64,000 bases of DNA, taken from Paenibacillus antarcticus (GTDB lineage: Bacteria; Bacillota; Bacilli; Paenibacillales; Paenibacillaceae). Location of the stretch: assembly GCF_001637225.1 (NCBI RefSeq), contig NZ_LVJI01000030.1:91328-155327 (forward strand). Reading direction: 5' to 3'. Positions 45,505-54,355 of the stretch are shown here, piece by piece; the first letter of the stretch is position 1, and every line of letters starts with the position of its first letter. The position numbers and the translations under genes are program-made. Below the pieces are notes generated by a model. It saw only the letters and a program-made list of their open reading frames with translations. It did not search any database and was not told the DNA's origin.

Positions 45505-45533
45505 AACTAATAATAATGAAAAAGGTGTTCAAC

Positions 45534-46619
45534 ATGAGTCCCAGTAATACTCACCTTCCTCCCAGAAATCGTGGTGGAGCAATCCCAAAACCAAGATTAC
45601 CCAAGAAGAAAAAGAAGAAGAAAAGTGCCTTTAAATCTTTTTTGAAATTACTATTAATTGTCATTATTTTAGTTTTTTTAGCTGTTGCTGGATATTTAGG
45701 TTGGGTTGTTACCAAAGTAGATAATACGATTCTTGATACGGGTGTTGACACGCCGGTAGCACCTGAAGCCTCTGCCAAAATCAAACCGATTACGATGCTG
45801 CTTCTAGGAACTGATTATCGTCCGAAGACAGGAACTCATCTGACAGATGTTATGATGGTGGCAACTTTTAATCCTGATACAAAATCGGCTACGGTCGTCT
45901 CGATTCCAAGGGATACAAGAATTGATTTGGACGGATATAAGGTGAGGAAAGCTAACGCTTATTATCCTACTTTTCTGGAAGCTGAGAAAAAGTCTGGTAT
46001 TACTGCACAGGATGAAATGAAGCAGATGTTTACTAAGTATTTGGGTTTACCGATTGATTACGTTACGGTTATTAATTTCCAAGGATTCAGTGATATTGTT
46101 GATGCACTGGGTGGTGTTGACGTTAATATAAGTATGGATATGTGTTATAAGGATAAAGCAGATGGGACAGATATTGATCTTAAGAAGGGTCCTGCTGAAC
46201 TGAATGGTGAGGATGCACTAGGTTATGTCCGGTATCGACATTCTGGTCCTGGGTGTAAACCTAGGACGAAGGAATCTGACGATTTCAGTCGAAATCAGCG
46301 TCAAAGCGAAGTGCTTCACTCATTAATTGATCAGATGCAAACCTTCAGTGGTGCGACCAAGATTGGTAGTGTACTTGATGCAGTCAAAGATAACATGGAG
46401 ACGGATCTCGAGAAGGCCCAACTCAAGAACATCATAGCTACCTATTGGAATATATCTAAATCTAATGTGAAATTTGTTCCTGTTACTGGAGAATGGAAGA
46501 GCCCATTCGTATATATTAACGATGACGAATTGGATAACGCTAAACAAGCATTAATGAATGAATTTGCAGGTAAGTCTGCAGAAACATTGGATCAGAGCAC
46601 AAATGATACAAATCCGTAA
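45534..46619 (+). CDS. LytR-CpsA-Psr (LCP) family protein
   Basis: LCP proteins attach teichoic acids or polysaccharides to peptidoglycan. From ATG 45534 (AAAAGGTG upstream) it has 361 residues. A basic, proline-rich cytoplasmic tail (PKKKKKKKSAFKSF) is followed by one membrane helix (LLLIVIILVFLAVAGYLGWVV), then the extracytoplasmic LCP domain: LLLGTDYRPKTGTHLTDVM, VSIPRDTRIDLDGYK, VNFQGF-type INFQGFSDIVDALGGVDVN and LGYVRYRHSG, where the arginines bind lipid phosphates. Confidence 0.93.
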   Translation: MSPSNTHLPPRNRGGAIPKPRLPKKKKKKKSAFKSFLKLLLIVIILVFLAVAGYLGWVVTKVDNTILDTGVDTPVAPEASAKIKPITMLLLGTDYRPKTGTHLTDVMMVATFNPDTKSATVVSIPRDTRIDLDGYKVRKANAYYPTFLEAEKKSGITAQDEMKQMFTKYLGLPIDYVTVINFQGFSDIVDALGGVDVNISMDMCYKDKADGTDIDLKKGPAELNGEDALGYVRYRHSGPGCKPRTKESDDFSRNQRQSEVLHSLIDQMQTFSGATKIGSVLDAVKDNMETDLEKAQLKNIIATYWNISKSNVKFVPVTGEWKSPFVYINDDELDNAKQALMNEFAGKSAETLDQSTNDTNP

Positions 46620-46621
46620 AT

Positions 46622-46651
46622 TTGAATGCAATTTTTATCCTGTGGTATAAT
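46622..46651 (+). promoter_or_regulatory. Promoter with extended -10
   Basis: TTGAAT (46622-46627), 18-base spacer, TGG-TATAAT (46643-46651). It drives the flavin-fold gene at 46696. Confidence 0.65.
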
Positions 46652-46695
46652 ACAATAGAATATAATGAATTGAAGCGTATAGGAGGTCTGGTTCT

Positions 46696-47148
46696 ATGTC
46701 CGGAACCGTCACACAAATGACAGAGACTTTATTAACGCAATTGAAGTCTGAAACATTTGTTTTGCTGAGCACCGTCGATGCAGAGACTGGAGGACCTACG
46801 TCCAGTGCTATTTCATGGGTTTATGCATTGAACGCCTCCACATTACGGATTGCGATTGATCATCGCTCTCGGTTAGTTGAGAACATCAAGAGTAATCCCT
46901 TGGTGACTATCACTGTGTTTGGGGAAGGGACGGTACATGCTATGAATGGTAGAGCAGCAATAGCATTAGATCCGTTACCTAACATTCCCTTTAAATTGTG
47001 CTGTTTCGACATCAGTATAGAAGCCGTGCGAAATGCATTGTTTTATGGTGCACAGCTCTCTTCTGCCCCTCAATATATTAAAACCTATGACCAGCGTGCT
47101 TCAGAGAAGCTGGACGGACAAGTATTTTCTGCCATGCAAAAAGCCTAG
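46696..47148 (+). CDS. Pyridoxamine 5'-phosphate oxidase-like flavin-binding protein
   Basis: The 150-residue protein has a split-barrel fold signature: FVLLSTVDAETGGPTSSAISWV followed by LRIAIDHRSRLVENIKSNPLVTITVFG. Such proteins bind FMN, heme or F420; the true substrate is unknown. TAGGAGG precedes ATG 46696. Its stop lies inside the hairpin of a shared terminator. Confidence 0.82.
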   Translation: MSGTVTQMTETLLTQLKSETFVLLSTVDAETGGPTSSAISWVYALNASTLRIAIDHRSRLVENIKSNPLVTITVFGEGTVHAMNGRAAIALDPLPNIPFKLCCFDISIEAVRNALFYGAQLSSAPQYIKTYDQRASEKLDGQVFSAMQKA

Positions 47149-47170
47149 TGAGCTATCACTAGGCTTTTTT
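47138..47170. terminator. Bidirectional terminator between two convergent genes
   Basis: AAAAAGCCTAGTGA-GCTA-TCACTAGGCTTTTT; the stem includes the stop codon of the gene at 46696 and abuts that of the ylaJ-like gene. Confidence 0.9.
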
Positions 47171-47171
47171 A

Positions 47172-47729
47172 TTATTTTTGATTATGTGAAGAAGGATGGG
47201 AATTTTTTATAGATTTAGTTGATTTAGTAGTGGGCGTATTTTGTTGATTTTTGACATCCTCAGGTAATTGAGGGACAATTCTTCCCATAATATCTGCGAG
47301 TTCTGAAGTGAATCCAGAAACGGGATGTCCTTGTCGAATGTGATTACCAATTTCGGCGATTCGATTAGACAAATCCATATCAGCGGTCACTAACGATTTC
47401 AATCCACGAGGATCATGTGAAAGTGCTTCAGCCACCGAATATTTAATTGTTCCTACACGCGAGCGAGTTAAATTACCCTCTACGTCGATGCCAACAACAG
47501 CGGTGTTACCTATTACAACACAATGAGCTTTTTTAACACCTGGCACTCTTTCTGCTAAAGCCTCCAAATGACTTTTGACGGATTGGTCTTTTACACCCGT
47601 ATCTGCATTAGATTTAATAGACAGCGTGTTCGTGTTTTGATTCTGAGGAGAGGGTGATGCATTCTTATTAGCAGTACCACAACTTGTCAATAGAGACATG
47701 GTTAACAGAAAGCATAGACATAATCGCAT
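47172..47729 (-). CDS. ylaJ: YhcN/YlaJ family sporulation lipoprotein
   Basis: The 185-residue lipoprotein begins MRLCLCFLLTMSLLTSCG, with a lipobox at LLTSC (cysteine 17). The core (HLEALAERVPGVKKAHCVVIGNTAVVGIDV, RVGTIKYSVAEAL) is the YhcN/YlaJ domain found on spores and in germination. AAAGGA precedes ATG 47729. It is divergent from ylaK, as its synteny with ylaG-ylaK predicts. Confidence 0.9.
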   Translation of the reverse strand: MRLCLCFLLTMSLLTSCGTANKNASPSPQNQNTNTLSIKSNADTGVKDQSVKSHLEALAERVPGVKKAHCVVIGNTAVVGIDVEGNLTRSRVGTIKYSVAEALSHDPRGLKSLVTADMDLSNRIAEIGNHIRQGHPVSGFTSELADIMGRIVPQLPEDVKNQQNTPTTKSTKSIKNSHPSSHNQK

Positions 47730-47849
47730 ATGTCATCCGTCCTTTCACGAAAAATAGTCATTGCTGAATCATTAATACGTAATACCCTTATCATGTCCTG
47801 GACGGACAAAATTATGTATCCATTATAAATGCGCTTTGGAGGGGTTACG

Positions 47850-49181
47850 ATGAAGAAGATTTACGTATTAGATACTAATGTGCTGCTACACGATCCCAAT
47901 TCAATCTTTACCTTCGATGAACATCAAGTGATCATTCCGGCTGTTGTTCTAGAAGAGATTGATTCCAAAAAGCGTAATGCAGATGAAATTGGACGTAACG
48001 CCCGTACCGTATCGAGGCTACTCGATGGACTTAGAGAGCATGGGCACTTGCATAGTGGTGTGAATTTGCAGAATGGTGGGAGTCTAAAGGTAGAACTGAA
48101 TCATCGTAGTTTTCTTAAAGTTCAGGAGATGTTTGGTGAAATAAACAATGATAATCGAATTCTGGCCGTTGCACTGAACTACCAATTGGAAGAAGAGGAA
48201 ACAGCGGAACCATCCTCTGTGGTGATTGTTAGTAAAGATGTATTAGTTAGGATCAAAGCAGATGTGTTGGGACTAATAGCAGAGGATTATCTCACGGATC
48301 GAACAGCAAGTGTAAGTGATCTATATACCGGTTATTTAAACATCAAAGTCCACCCATCGATCATTGATGAATTTTATAGCTACCGCTTCCTACCTATTAA
48401 CACGCTTCAGTTAACTTATCCCCTATATTCTCATGAATTCGTGATTCTAAAAGATGAAATGGGTAGTGGGAAATCAGCGCTTCTTAAAGTGAATGCAGAG
48501 TGCACTCGGCTGGAACCGCTCTATTTGAGTAATGAGCCAGTATGGGGACTGAGTGCACGTAATGCTCAGCAACGAATGGCGTTAGAATTACTACTCAATG
48601 ATGACATACCATTAGTGACTATTACGGGAAAGGCTGGTACCGGTAAGACGTTAGTTGCTTTAGCTGCCGGTCTTTCTAAAGTGGAGGATGAACATAAATA
48701 TAAAAAGCTACTCATTGCTCGCCCGGTGGTTCCAATGGGAAAAGATATTGGATACCTTCCAGGGGAGAAAGAGGAGAAGTTAAGACCATGGATGCAGCCG
48801 ATTTATGATAATTTAGAATTTTTATTTGAAACAAAACGATCAGGTGATATTGACAAAATATTAATGGGTCTAGGTAGTATTCAAGTGGAGGCACTAACGT
48901 ATATTAGAGGTCGATCCATACCTGCCCAATTTATTATTATAGATGAAGCGCAGAACCTATCTAGACATGAGGTTAAGACCATTGTTTCTCGAGCTGGGGA
49001 AGGAAGCAAGGTTATATTAATGGGTGACCCTGAACAGATCGATCATCCTTATCTAGATGCCACAAGCAACGGATTAAGCTATCTTGTGGAACGGTTCAAA
49101 GAAGAGAAGATCAGCGGTCACATTACGTTAGAAAAGGGAGAACGTTCTAAATTAGCTCAACTCGCAGCGGATTTATTATAG
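47850..49181 (+). CDS. ylaK: PIN-PhoH ATPase YlaK (PhoH2)
   Basis: The 443-residue protein joins an N-terminal PIN nuclease domain (YVLDTNVLLHDPNSI, acidic residues D8 and others) to a C-terminal PhoH ATPase: TGKAGTGKT near residue 262, ARPVVPMGKDIGYLPGEKEEKL and FIIIDEAQNLSRHE. PhoH2 proteins are RNA helicase-nucleases in other bacteria. The start is ATG 47850, seven bases after GGAGGGG; the upstream ATG 47829 has no ribosome site. Confidence 0.93.
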   Translation: MKKIYVLDTNVLLHDPNSIFTFDEHQVIIPAVVLEEIDSKKRNADEIGRNARTVSRLLDGLREHGHLHSGVNLQNGGSLKVELNHRSFLKVQEMFGEINNDNRILAVALNYQLEEEETAEPSSVVIVSKDVLVRIKADVLGLIAEDYLTDRTASVSDLYTGYLNIKVHPSIIDEFYSYRFLPINTLQLTYPLYSHEFVILKDEMGSGKSALLKVNAECTRLEPLYLSNEPVWGLSARNAQQRMALELLLNDDIPLVTITGKAGTGKTLVALAAGLSKVEDEHKYKKLLIARPVVPMGKDIGYLPGEKEEKLRPWMQPIYDNLEFLFETKRSGDIDKILMGLGSIQVEALTYIRGRSIPAQFIIIDEAQNLSRHEVKTIVSRAGEGSKVILMGDPEQIDHPYLDATSNGLSYLVERFKEEKISGHITLEKGERSKLAQLAADLL

Positions 49182-49231
49182 CTTGTATTTCCCGAGAAAT
49201 AAGCTAGTGAATATTTTCATATGAATAATCT

Positions 49232-49294
49232 AAATGGGACTATCCCTCAAGGGTCTGTGTATGACCTAAGGGACTAGTTCCATTTGCGTTTTTT
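49232..49294 (+). terminator. Intrinsic terminator after ylaK
   Basis: AAATGGGACTA (49232-49242) pairs with TAGTTCCATTT (49275-49285, one wobble) with inner CCCT/AGGG, then a T run. Confidence 0.8.
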
Positions 49295-49381
49295 AGTAAA
49301 AATATAAAATAAAGGTAGGACAAAGTCACTATATATTTGCTAAAATAAGGGTATGTGGTTGTGAAGGGGGAGATGGAGGCA

Positions 49382-50626
49382 ATGAAACGGAAGAATTACT
49401 GGATACTATTTGCAATTCTACTGCTATCTCTAACGAGTTTGTCTCCAAGTATTGATTTCACACAGAGAAATTCAAAGAATAATAACAATAATACAACTAG
49501 CCCTGAATCCTTTGAATTACAAAATAAAGAATCTAGTAATGAACCTATTACAATATCAGTACAATTGAGTATAGATGACTTTAATAAGCTTGATATCATG
49601 AATAAACGTTTTGTTAAAGAAACAGGGATTCAAGCACAACTCACCAATATTTCTGAAAATAATGCGTATGATGAAGTTTCTCAATCCTTGGCAATAAGAG
49701 AAAGTCCAGATGTACTATTAATGGAGAGTGAATGGGTTAAGACCTTTGCTGCTAAGGGCTATTTACTACCTGTTGAATCTTACCGTAAGAGCACACCTGA
49801 TAGTAATGTATTACGTTCATTACTTGCTTTAGTCGAGTGGAATGGTTACCAATGGGCCACACCGTTTGATATGGATCCTTATGTATTAGTATGGCAGTCA
49901 AAGATGTTAATGGATAAGGGGATTAGGCTATCTCCAAGTACGAATGAAGAATGGATTAAGTTGTTGGATATACAAATGCAAAGGAAGGGGAAACCTCTGC
50001 TTGGTATTGAATCAGAGCAGCCGTATGCACTAGCTGCGTTAATCGGTGGTATGGGAGGAGATATTTTGCAACCGGAAGATCAATCTTTAGCATGGATTGA
50101 AATGGCGCTTCCCTATATGTATCGTGTGAGTACTAACGATAAACAGCAAGCATTGCAATCCTTCATGGATGGTGAAATGCTAATGTATCTTGCCCCGTAC
50201 TCAGCATCAAAGACATGGAATGATGGATTAGGAATTGATTTCCCTGAACACTTCTATGCTAAATCACCATCTTTTTTACGAAGTCGTTCATTTGGGGTAT
50301 CTTCACAGTCTTCATTGACAGAACAGGCCTCTGAATGGATTGCTTTTATGACAGCCTATTCCATTCAACAGGAATGGTTCAGCGAAACAAATCGATTGCC
50401 CTCTTTGAGTGCAATTTACGAGAACCCTATAACGGATTCTTTTGATATACCATTCAGGGTAGATGTATTACGTGAGCTAAATAGCGGGGAAAATAATTCT
50501 AAGCAATTAACAAACAATGAATTAAAAGAACTAGCCATTCATGTAAATCAATTGCTTACAGGTGTACTTAAGGTTAGCCAATTTAAAGAGGAAATGTTAG
50601 ATGAGAAATCAAAGGTAATAAAGTAG
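49382..50626 (+). CDS. Extracellular solute-binding protein (family 1-like), orphan
   Basis: From ATG 49382 (GGGGGAG and GGAGG upstream) the protein has 414 residues. A signal segment (YWILFAILLLSLTSLSPSI) is followed by an asparagine-rich linker and a sugar-type binding fold (FVKETGIQAQLTNISENNAYDEV, DVLLMESEWVKTFAAKGYLLPVE, WATPFDMDPYVLVWQSKML). No lipobox cysteine is present, and no permease or ATPase genes are nearby, so transport is unproven. It may be a secreted sensor or stand-alone binding protein. Confidence 0.8.
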   Translation: MKRKNYWILFAILLLSLTSLSPSIDFTQRNSKNNNNNTTSPESFELQNKESSNEPITISVQLSIDDFNKLDIMNKRFVKETGIQAQLTNISENNAYDEVSQSLAIRESPDVLLMESEWVKTFAAKGYLLPVESYRKSTPDSNVLRSLLALVEWNGYQWATPFDMDPYVLVWQSKMLMDKGIRLSPSTNEEWIKLLDIQMQRKGKPLLGIESEQPYALAALIGGMGGDILQPEDQSLAWIEMALPYMYRVSTNDKQQALQSFMDGEMLMYLAPYSASKTWNDGLGIDFPEHFYAKSPSFLRSRSFGVSSQSSLTEQASEWIAFMTAYSIQQEWFSETNRLPSLSAIYENPITDSFDIPFRVDVLRELNSGENNSKQLTNNELKELAIHVNQLLTGVLKVSQFKEEMLDEKSKVIK

Positions 50627-50648
50627 ATAAGGACTAATCTTTGTTGAA

Positions 50649-51749
50649 CTACATAGATAATTTCAATATGATGTGTAAAAGATTTGTTGAAATTTTAACG
50701 TCGGTTGCTTTGACAAATGATATGAGTTTTTGTGGATAAAAGCCAAGATCAAATTCTTCTTCAAGTGCAAGACGGGTCGTATCGGGCAATTCTAAGTTGT
50801 TAAATATTAACTTTGATACATGGAACATAATCCCGTTTTCAGGATCGTTAACTATGTTATAATTTCCCTCTATCGTTATTGATATTCCGCCACTTTTTCC
50901 AGAGGCAGAGATAACATCATTGTCGAAATGAAAAGAAAAGTTATTAAACAGATCATCTTTGGAACGAAGAAATGAATTTAATTGATCTTCTGTAATATTA
51001 ATGGTGTAAGTTGAACCTTTCGCTTGAATAATACCTTTTGTATTCTGAACAAACTCAGGCAAATCTTTCATAGCCGAAGATAGTGCTCTGAAATGGCGTT
51101 TAACCTCGTATAATCCTACATTTTCCCAGTATAATGTAAATTCATTCATCATCTTTTGCATGGCCTCTGGATCACTGCTGGTTTGGAGACTTCCATCTAC
51201 TGATTGCTGAAGAGCAAGCACTCGTTCTCGCTGTTTAATGAGATTGTGCTTCATTTCATCTAGCTCGACAGAATTTTGGGCTATTTTTTTTTGCATTATT
51301 TGTAAATCGACATATTCTGACTGATACGTATTTAAAACCTCTTTATCATTATTCATGATGATTTCGTAATAGCCATAGATGATGAGCAGTCCACTAATAT
51401 TTTTGACTGAGAGAAAAGCTGAGTATAGAAAGTCTCGTTCACCCATGTAATAAGAACGTACAATGGCTCCTGCACGATCTTGTTTGTCCTTGATTTGATT
51501 ACGTTTCTGAAGAAGTTCTATTTCTAATTGATCTTGTTCTATCGCCATCTCAGTCTGACGTTGACTAATTCGCTCGATTTCACTGTCTATTTCCACAATG
51601 GATAGACTTTTCTCAAGCATTTGGCGAGTTTCTTCATCCAAAGGAACCACAGGGTCTGCATAGATTATTCCATGAGGGTGGAGTGATGAGTAAAGAAGCA
51701 AGGTTAAAAGCATACACAAAATAATGAAGTGGTATTTTGGTCTTCTCAA
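50649..51749 (-). CDS. Secreted coiled-coil protein (CwlO/PcsB N-domain-like, no hydrolase)
   Basis: The 366-residue protein starts at TTG 51749 (GGGAGGGG upstream) with a signal peptide (FIILCMLLTLLLYSSLHPHGIIYA). Residues about 45-190 form two coiled coils separated by MGERDFLYSAFLSVKNISGLL, an arrangement like the N-terminal domain of PcsB and CwlO. Unlike those it has no NlpC/P60 or CHAP domain; the last 150 residues are beta-rich and unknown. It may regulate a cell wall hydrolase made elsewhere (inference). Confidence 0.7.
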   Translation of the reverse strand: MRRPKYHFIILCMLLTLLLYSSLHPHGIIYADPVVPLDEETRQMLEKSLSIVEIDSEIERISQRQTEMAIEQDQLEIELLQKRNQIKDKQDRAGAIVRSYYMGERDFLYSAFLSVKNISGLLIIYGYYEIIMNNDKEVLNTYQSEYVDLQIMQKKIAQNSVELDEMKHNLIKQRERVLALQQSVDGSLQTSSDPEAMQKMMNEFTLYWENVGLYEVKRHFRALSSAMKDLPEFVQNTKGIIQAKGSTYTINITEDQLNSFLRSKDDLFNNFSFHFDNDVISASGKSGGISITIEGNYNIVNDPENGIMFHVSKLIFNNLELPDTTRLALEEEFDLGFYPQKLISFVKATDVKISTNLLHIILKLSM

Positions 51750-51856
51750 GCGTATTCCCCTCCCTATGTTATTTGTAACTATATGTATATGTCATTCATT
51801 TTAGTTATTATAACTTGTATTTTAACAGAGTCTAGTGTTTATGAATTCATAATTCA

Positions 51857-51900
51857 TCAAAAAACGACCCTTTAGTCCGTGAATGGACCAAAGGATCGTT
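51857..51900 (-). terminator. Intrinsic terminator of the DUF2626-like gene
   Basis: On the minus strand AACGATCCTTTGGTCC pairs with GGACTAAAGGGTCGTT (small mismatches) and is followed by TTTT. Confidence 0.75.
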
Positions 51901-51922
51901 CTATTGTGTAACTAATAAAACT

Positions 51923-52159
51923 TTAAACTGGCATATCCATTACAAATACAGTCCAATAGCTAAATCCTGTGAAAGTCAGAATCATGTAGGCCCAAAAGAG
52001 AAGCACATAGGTTCTCTCTGTGAATTTTAAATAGCCCAAGATGACAAAGAAGGCGGTTTGAAGAAAAAACAATAAAGCCATTTCAGTCAAATCACCAGCA
52101 AATGCCATAAGTCCAATTGCTAATGTGAAAAAACCTAGAACTCGAAACATGCGTCCCAC
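51923..52159 (-). CDS. DUF2626-like small membrane protein
   Basis: The 78-residue protein has three membrane helices (MFRVLGFFTLAIGLMAF, EMALLFFLQTAFFVILGYL, YVLLFWAYMILTFTGFSYW). It resembles the DUF2626 family of Bacilli, function unknown. The start is GTG 52159, seven bases after AAGGGGAT; ATG 52150 is an alternative. Confidence 0.78.
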   Translation of the reverse strand: MGRMFRVLGFFTLAIGLMAFAGDLTEMALLFFLQTAFFVILGYLKFTERTYVLLFWAYMILTFTGFSYWTVFVMDMPV

Positions 52160-52205
52160 AAATCATATCCCCTTCCATATGTACGGTCAACCTTATATAT
52201 GCTCC

Positions 52206-52234
52206 ATTATAGCGGTTTCGGAAATATGTGTAAA
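52206..52234 (-). promoter_or_regulatory. Sigma-A promoter of the DUF2626-like gene
   Basis: On the minus strand TTTACA (52229-52234) and TATAAT (52206-52211) are exactly 17 bases apart. Confidence 0.7.
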
Positions 52235-52493
52235 TGATGAAACGTAAAATTTTCAAATTTTGTGACTATTGTTATAGAAGAATTTGTATAACATTTGATT
52301 ATTCTACATGGATTCTGATTGTCCGTGTATGGCTGTTCAATAAATTGGTAATACAAAATAGTATCAAATAGATTCTATGAACTCTATGAGAGGCATAGAA
52401 ATGAATTAAGCAGCTTTTATACCTCATGCATTGCCGGATAAATCTGGTCAAGAAGATGGTTATTTTAGGACGTTGTTAGGAGGGTTTGGTTGC
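52235..52493. other. Divergent intergenic region, rest of 52160-52493
   Basis: Apart from the minus-strand promoter I see no gene or clear RNA here. The region is A+T rich and should hold the promoter of the RsfA-like gene, perhaps a sporulation sigma site, but I cannot name the boxes. Confidence 0.4.
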
Positions 52494-53144
52494 ATGACAG
52501 CCGTAAGACAGGACGCATGGAGTGTAGATGATGATCTTATTTTGGCAGAAGTAACTTTGCGCCATATTCGCGATGGTGGTACGCAGTTGTCTGCATTTGA
52601 AGAAGTTGGTGAAAAAATCGGTAGAACTTCAGCAGCCTGCGGATTTCGATGGAACAGTTGTGTCCGTAAAAAGTATGATGAGGCGATTAGTATTGCTAAA
52701 GCGCAGCGTCAGAAACGTAGTTACTACAAGAAGCAGCCATCCGTAGTAGGATTACAGGTTGCAAGCTTAATGAAAGTGGAAGAGGACAGTAATTACTATA
52801 AGGTTGAAGGTATAAGTGAAGAAACACTATCTATGGAAGCGGTCATTCGATTCCTAAGGCAGTGGAAAGGTACTGTTCAGGAAAATACCAGACAGTTAAA
52901 AATGCTTGAGAAGGAACTACGTGATAAGGATGAGGAAGTAGAACACTTACGCCTTATTAATGAGAGATTGTCCAAGCAAGTCAATGAGGTTCAGACGGAT
53001 TATCGGGTTGTGAATGATGACTACAAGGCATTGATTCAGATCATGGACCGTGCACGACGTTTGGCCTTCTTGAATGAAGAAGAGGAAGAAAGTAAATCGA
53101 GATTTAAAATGGATGCCAATGGGAATCTGGAGCGTATCGATTAA
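52494..53144 (+). CDS. RsfA-like transcription factor
   Basis: From ATG 52494 (AGGAGGG upstream) the protein has 216 residues. An N-terminal Myb/SANT-like helix-turn-helix (WSVDDDLILAEVTLRHIRDGGTQLSAFEEVG, RTSAACGFRWNSCVR) is followed by a long coiled coil (about residues 130-190). This layout is that of RsfA, the prespore regulator of B. subtilis, and the neighbouring panE-like gene and bshC further on fit the ylbO-ylbQ-bshC order. Confidence 0.85.
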   Translation: MTAVRQDAWSVDDDLILAEVTLRHIRDGGTQLSAFEEVGEKIGRTSAACGFRWNSCVRKKYDEAISIAKAQRQKRSYYKKQPSVVGLQVASLMKVEEDSNYYKVEGISEETLSMEAVIRFLRQWKGTVQENTRQLKMLEKELRDKDEEVEHLRLINERLSKQVNEVQTDYRVVNDDYKALIQIMDRARRLAFLNEEEEESKSRFKMDANGNLERID

Positions 53145-53240
53145 CTATATAGATCGAACTAAAGACGAAACCTATTATTCATGATCTTCTTTAGGAAATG
53201 ATTGAACTAGTGAGTGCAAACTTTAGTTCAATCTATATAG
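53145..53240. repeat. 20-bp inverted repeat enclosing 56 bases
   Basis: CTATATAGATCGAACTAAAG (53145-53164) and CTTTAGTTCAATCTATATAG (53221-53240) are inverted with one mismatch. It begins right at the RsfA-like stop (TAA, 53142-53144). The enclosed 56 bases contain no gene. It resembles a miniature transposable element or a long hairpin. Confidence 0.85.
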
Positions 53241-53254
53241 TAATCCTTATCTAA

Positions 53255-53311
53255 CTACAAAATACCCCGTACAGAAGTTGTCTATGACAATCTGTATGGG
53301 GTATTTTGTAG
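53255..53311. terminator. Long bidirectional hairpin terminator
   Basis: CTACAAAATACCCCGTACAG (53255-53274) pairs with CTGTATGGGGTATTTTGTAG (53292-53311), one wobble. It lies between the RsfA-like and PanE-like genes. Confidence 0.85.
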
Positions 53312-53368
53312 TTCCTTCCTAGTGCTATAATAGGCGCAAGCGAACAAATTATGGAAGGGGGATAGGCA

Positions 53369-54352
53369 ATGAGAATTGATATTATTGGTGGAGGTTCATT
53401 AGGTCTACTCTACGGTGGGAAGTTAGCATTTGCAGGGAACGAGGTTCGTATTTGGTGCCGAAGTATGGATCAAGTTCTTTCCTTAAGAACAGAAGGTCTA
53501 CATATGACTAGTGTGGAGAATTTAGATGCTTCTTCTGTAGGTCCTATACGAATAGAGGCAGATGTAATGGATCATTTCACAGAGGGATGGAAGAGAGATC
53601 CTGCTGAATGGATATTTCTTATGACGAAGCAAAAAGATGTGGAATACATAGGCTCACAATTGCTCGCAAAGATAGACAAGAGCACTCTGAAGGCAACCCA
53701 CGGAATGATTTGTTATCAGAATGGAACGGGTCATATTGAGCTGTTAAACTCATTATTACCTCAATGGCATATCTATTCAGCGATCACAACGGAAGGGGCT
53801 AAAAGATTATCTTACAACGAGGTGTTTCATGCGGGTCGTGGTGAAACCAACTTTGGTCAAGTGATAGATGAGCAATTTCAAAAGGAAAATAAGAATCGAA
53901 GAGAAAGTGAGAATAGTTTGTTATATGAGCTTAGAAAAGCAGGATTTACAAGTGATTTGTCGAATAAAATCGTTAACCAGATTTATCGCAAATTATTAAT
54001 TAATGCATGTATAAATCCTTTAACTGCTTTGTGGCGAATACATAATGGAGAATTGATGGCAACGCAAGCAAGAGTGGATATGATGAGAAAACTCTTCTTA
54101 GAAGGTACTGCAGTATATAATGCAAGCGGCATTTATTGGGATGATAATTTGTGGGATCAGATTATGAGCATATGTGTATCCACTTCAGCAAACACCTCTT
54201 CTATGTTACAGGATATACTTGAAGATAATCCAACGGAAGTGAAATGGATTAATGGGAGTATTGTAACCCTGGCTGAAAAGAAAGGTTTAGTTGCAACGTA
54301 TCACAAGTCTATGGTGGAGTTAATACAAGGAATGAGTACAAAGGAGGGATAA
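53369..54352 (+). CDS. panE: 2-dehydropantoate 2-reductase family protein
   Basis: PanE makes pantoate for CoA synthesis. The 327-residue protein has an N-terminal NADP fold (IDIIGGGSLGLLYGGKLAFAG) and the catalytic region KIVNQIYRKLLINACINPLTALWRIHNGEL, which holds the conserved lysine and asparagine of the family. GGAAGGGGGA precedes ATG 53369. Position before bshC (here separated by opp) matches ylbQ of B. subtilis. Related reductases with other substrates cannot be excluded. Confidence 0.85.
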   Translation: MRIDIIGGGSLGLLYGGKLAFAGNEVRIWCRSMDQVLSLRTEGLHMTSVENLDASSVGPIRIEADVMDHFTEGWKRDPAEWIFLMTKQKDVEYIGSQLLAKIDKSTLKATHGMICYQNGTGHIELLNSLLPQWHIYSAITTEGAKRLSYNEVFHAGRGETNFGQVIDEQFQKENKNRRESENSLLYELRKAGFTSDLSNKIVNQIYRKLLINACINPLTALWRIHNGELMATQARVDMMRKLFLEGTAVYNASGIYWDDNLWDQIMSICVSTSANTSSMLQDILEDNPTEVKWINGSIVTLAEKKGLVATYHKSMVELIQGMSTKEG

Positions 54353-54355
54353 ACG

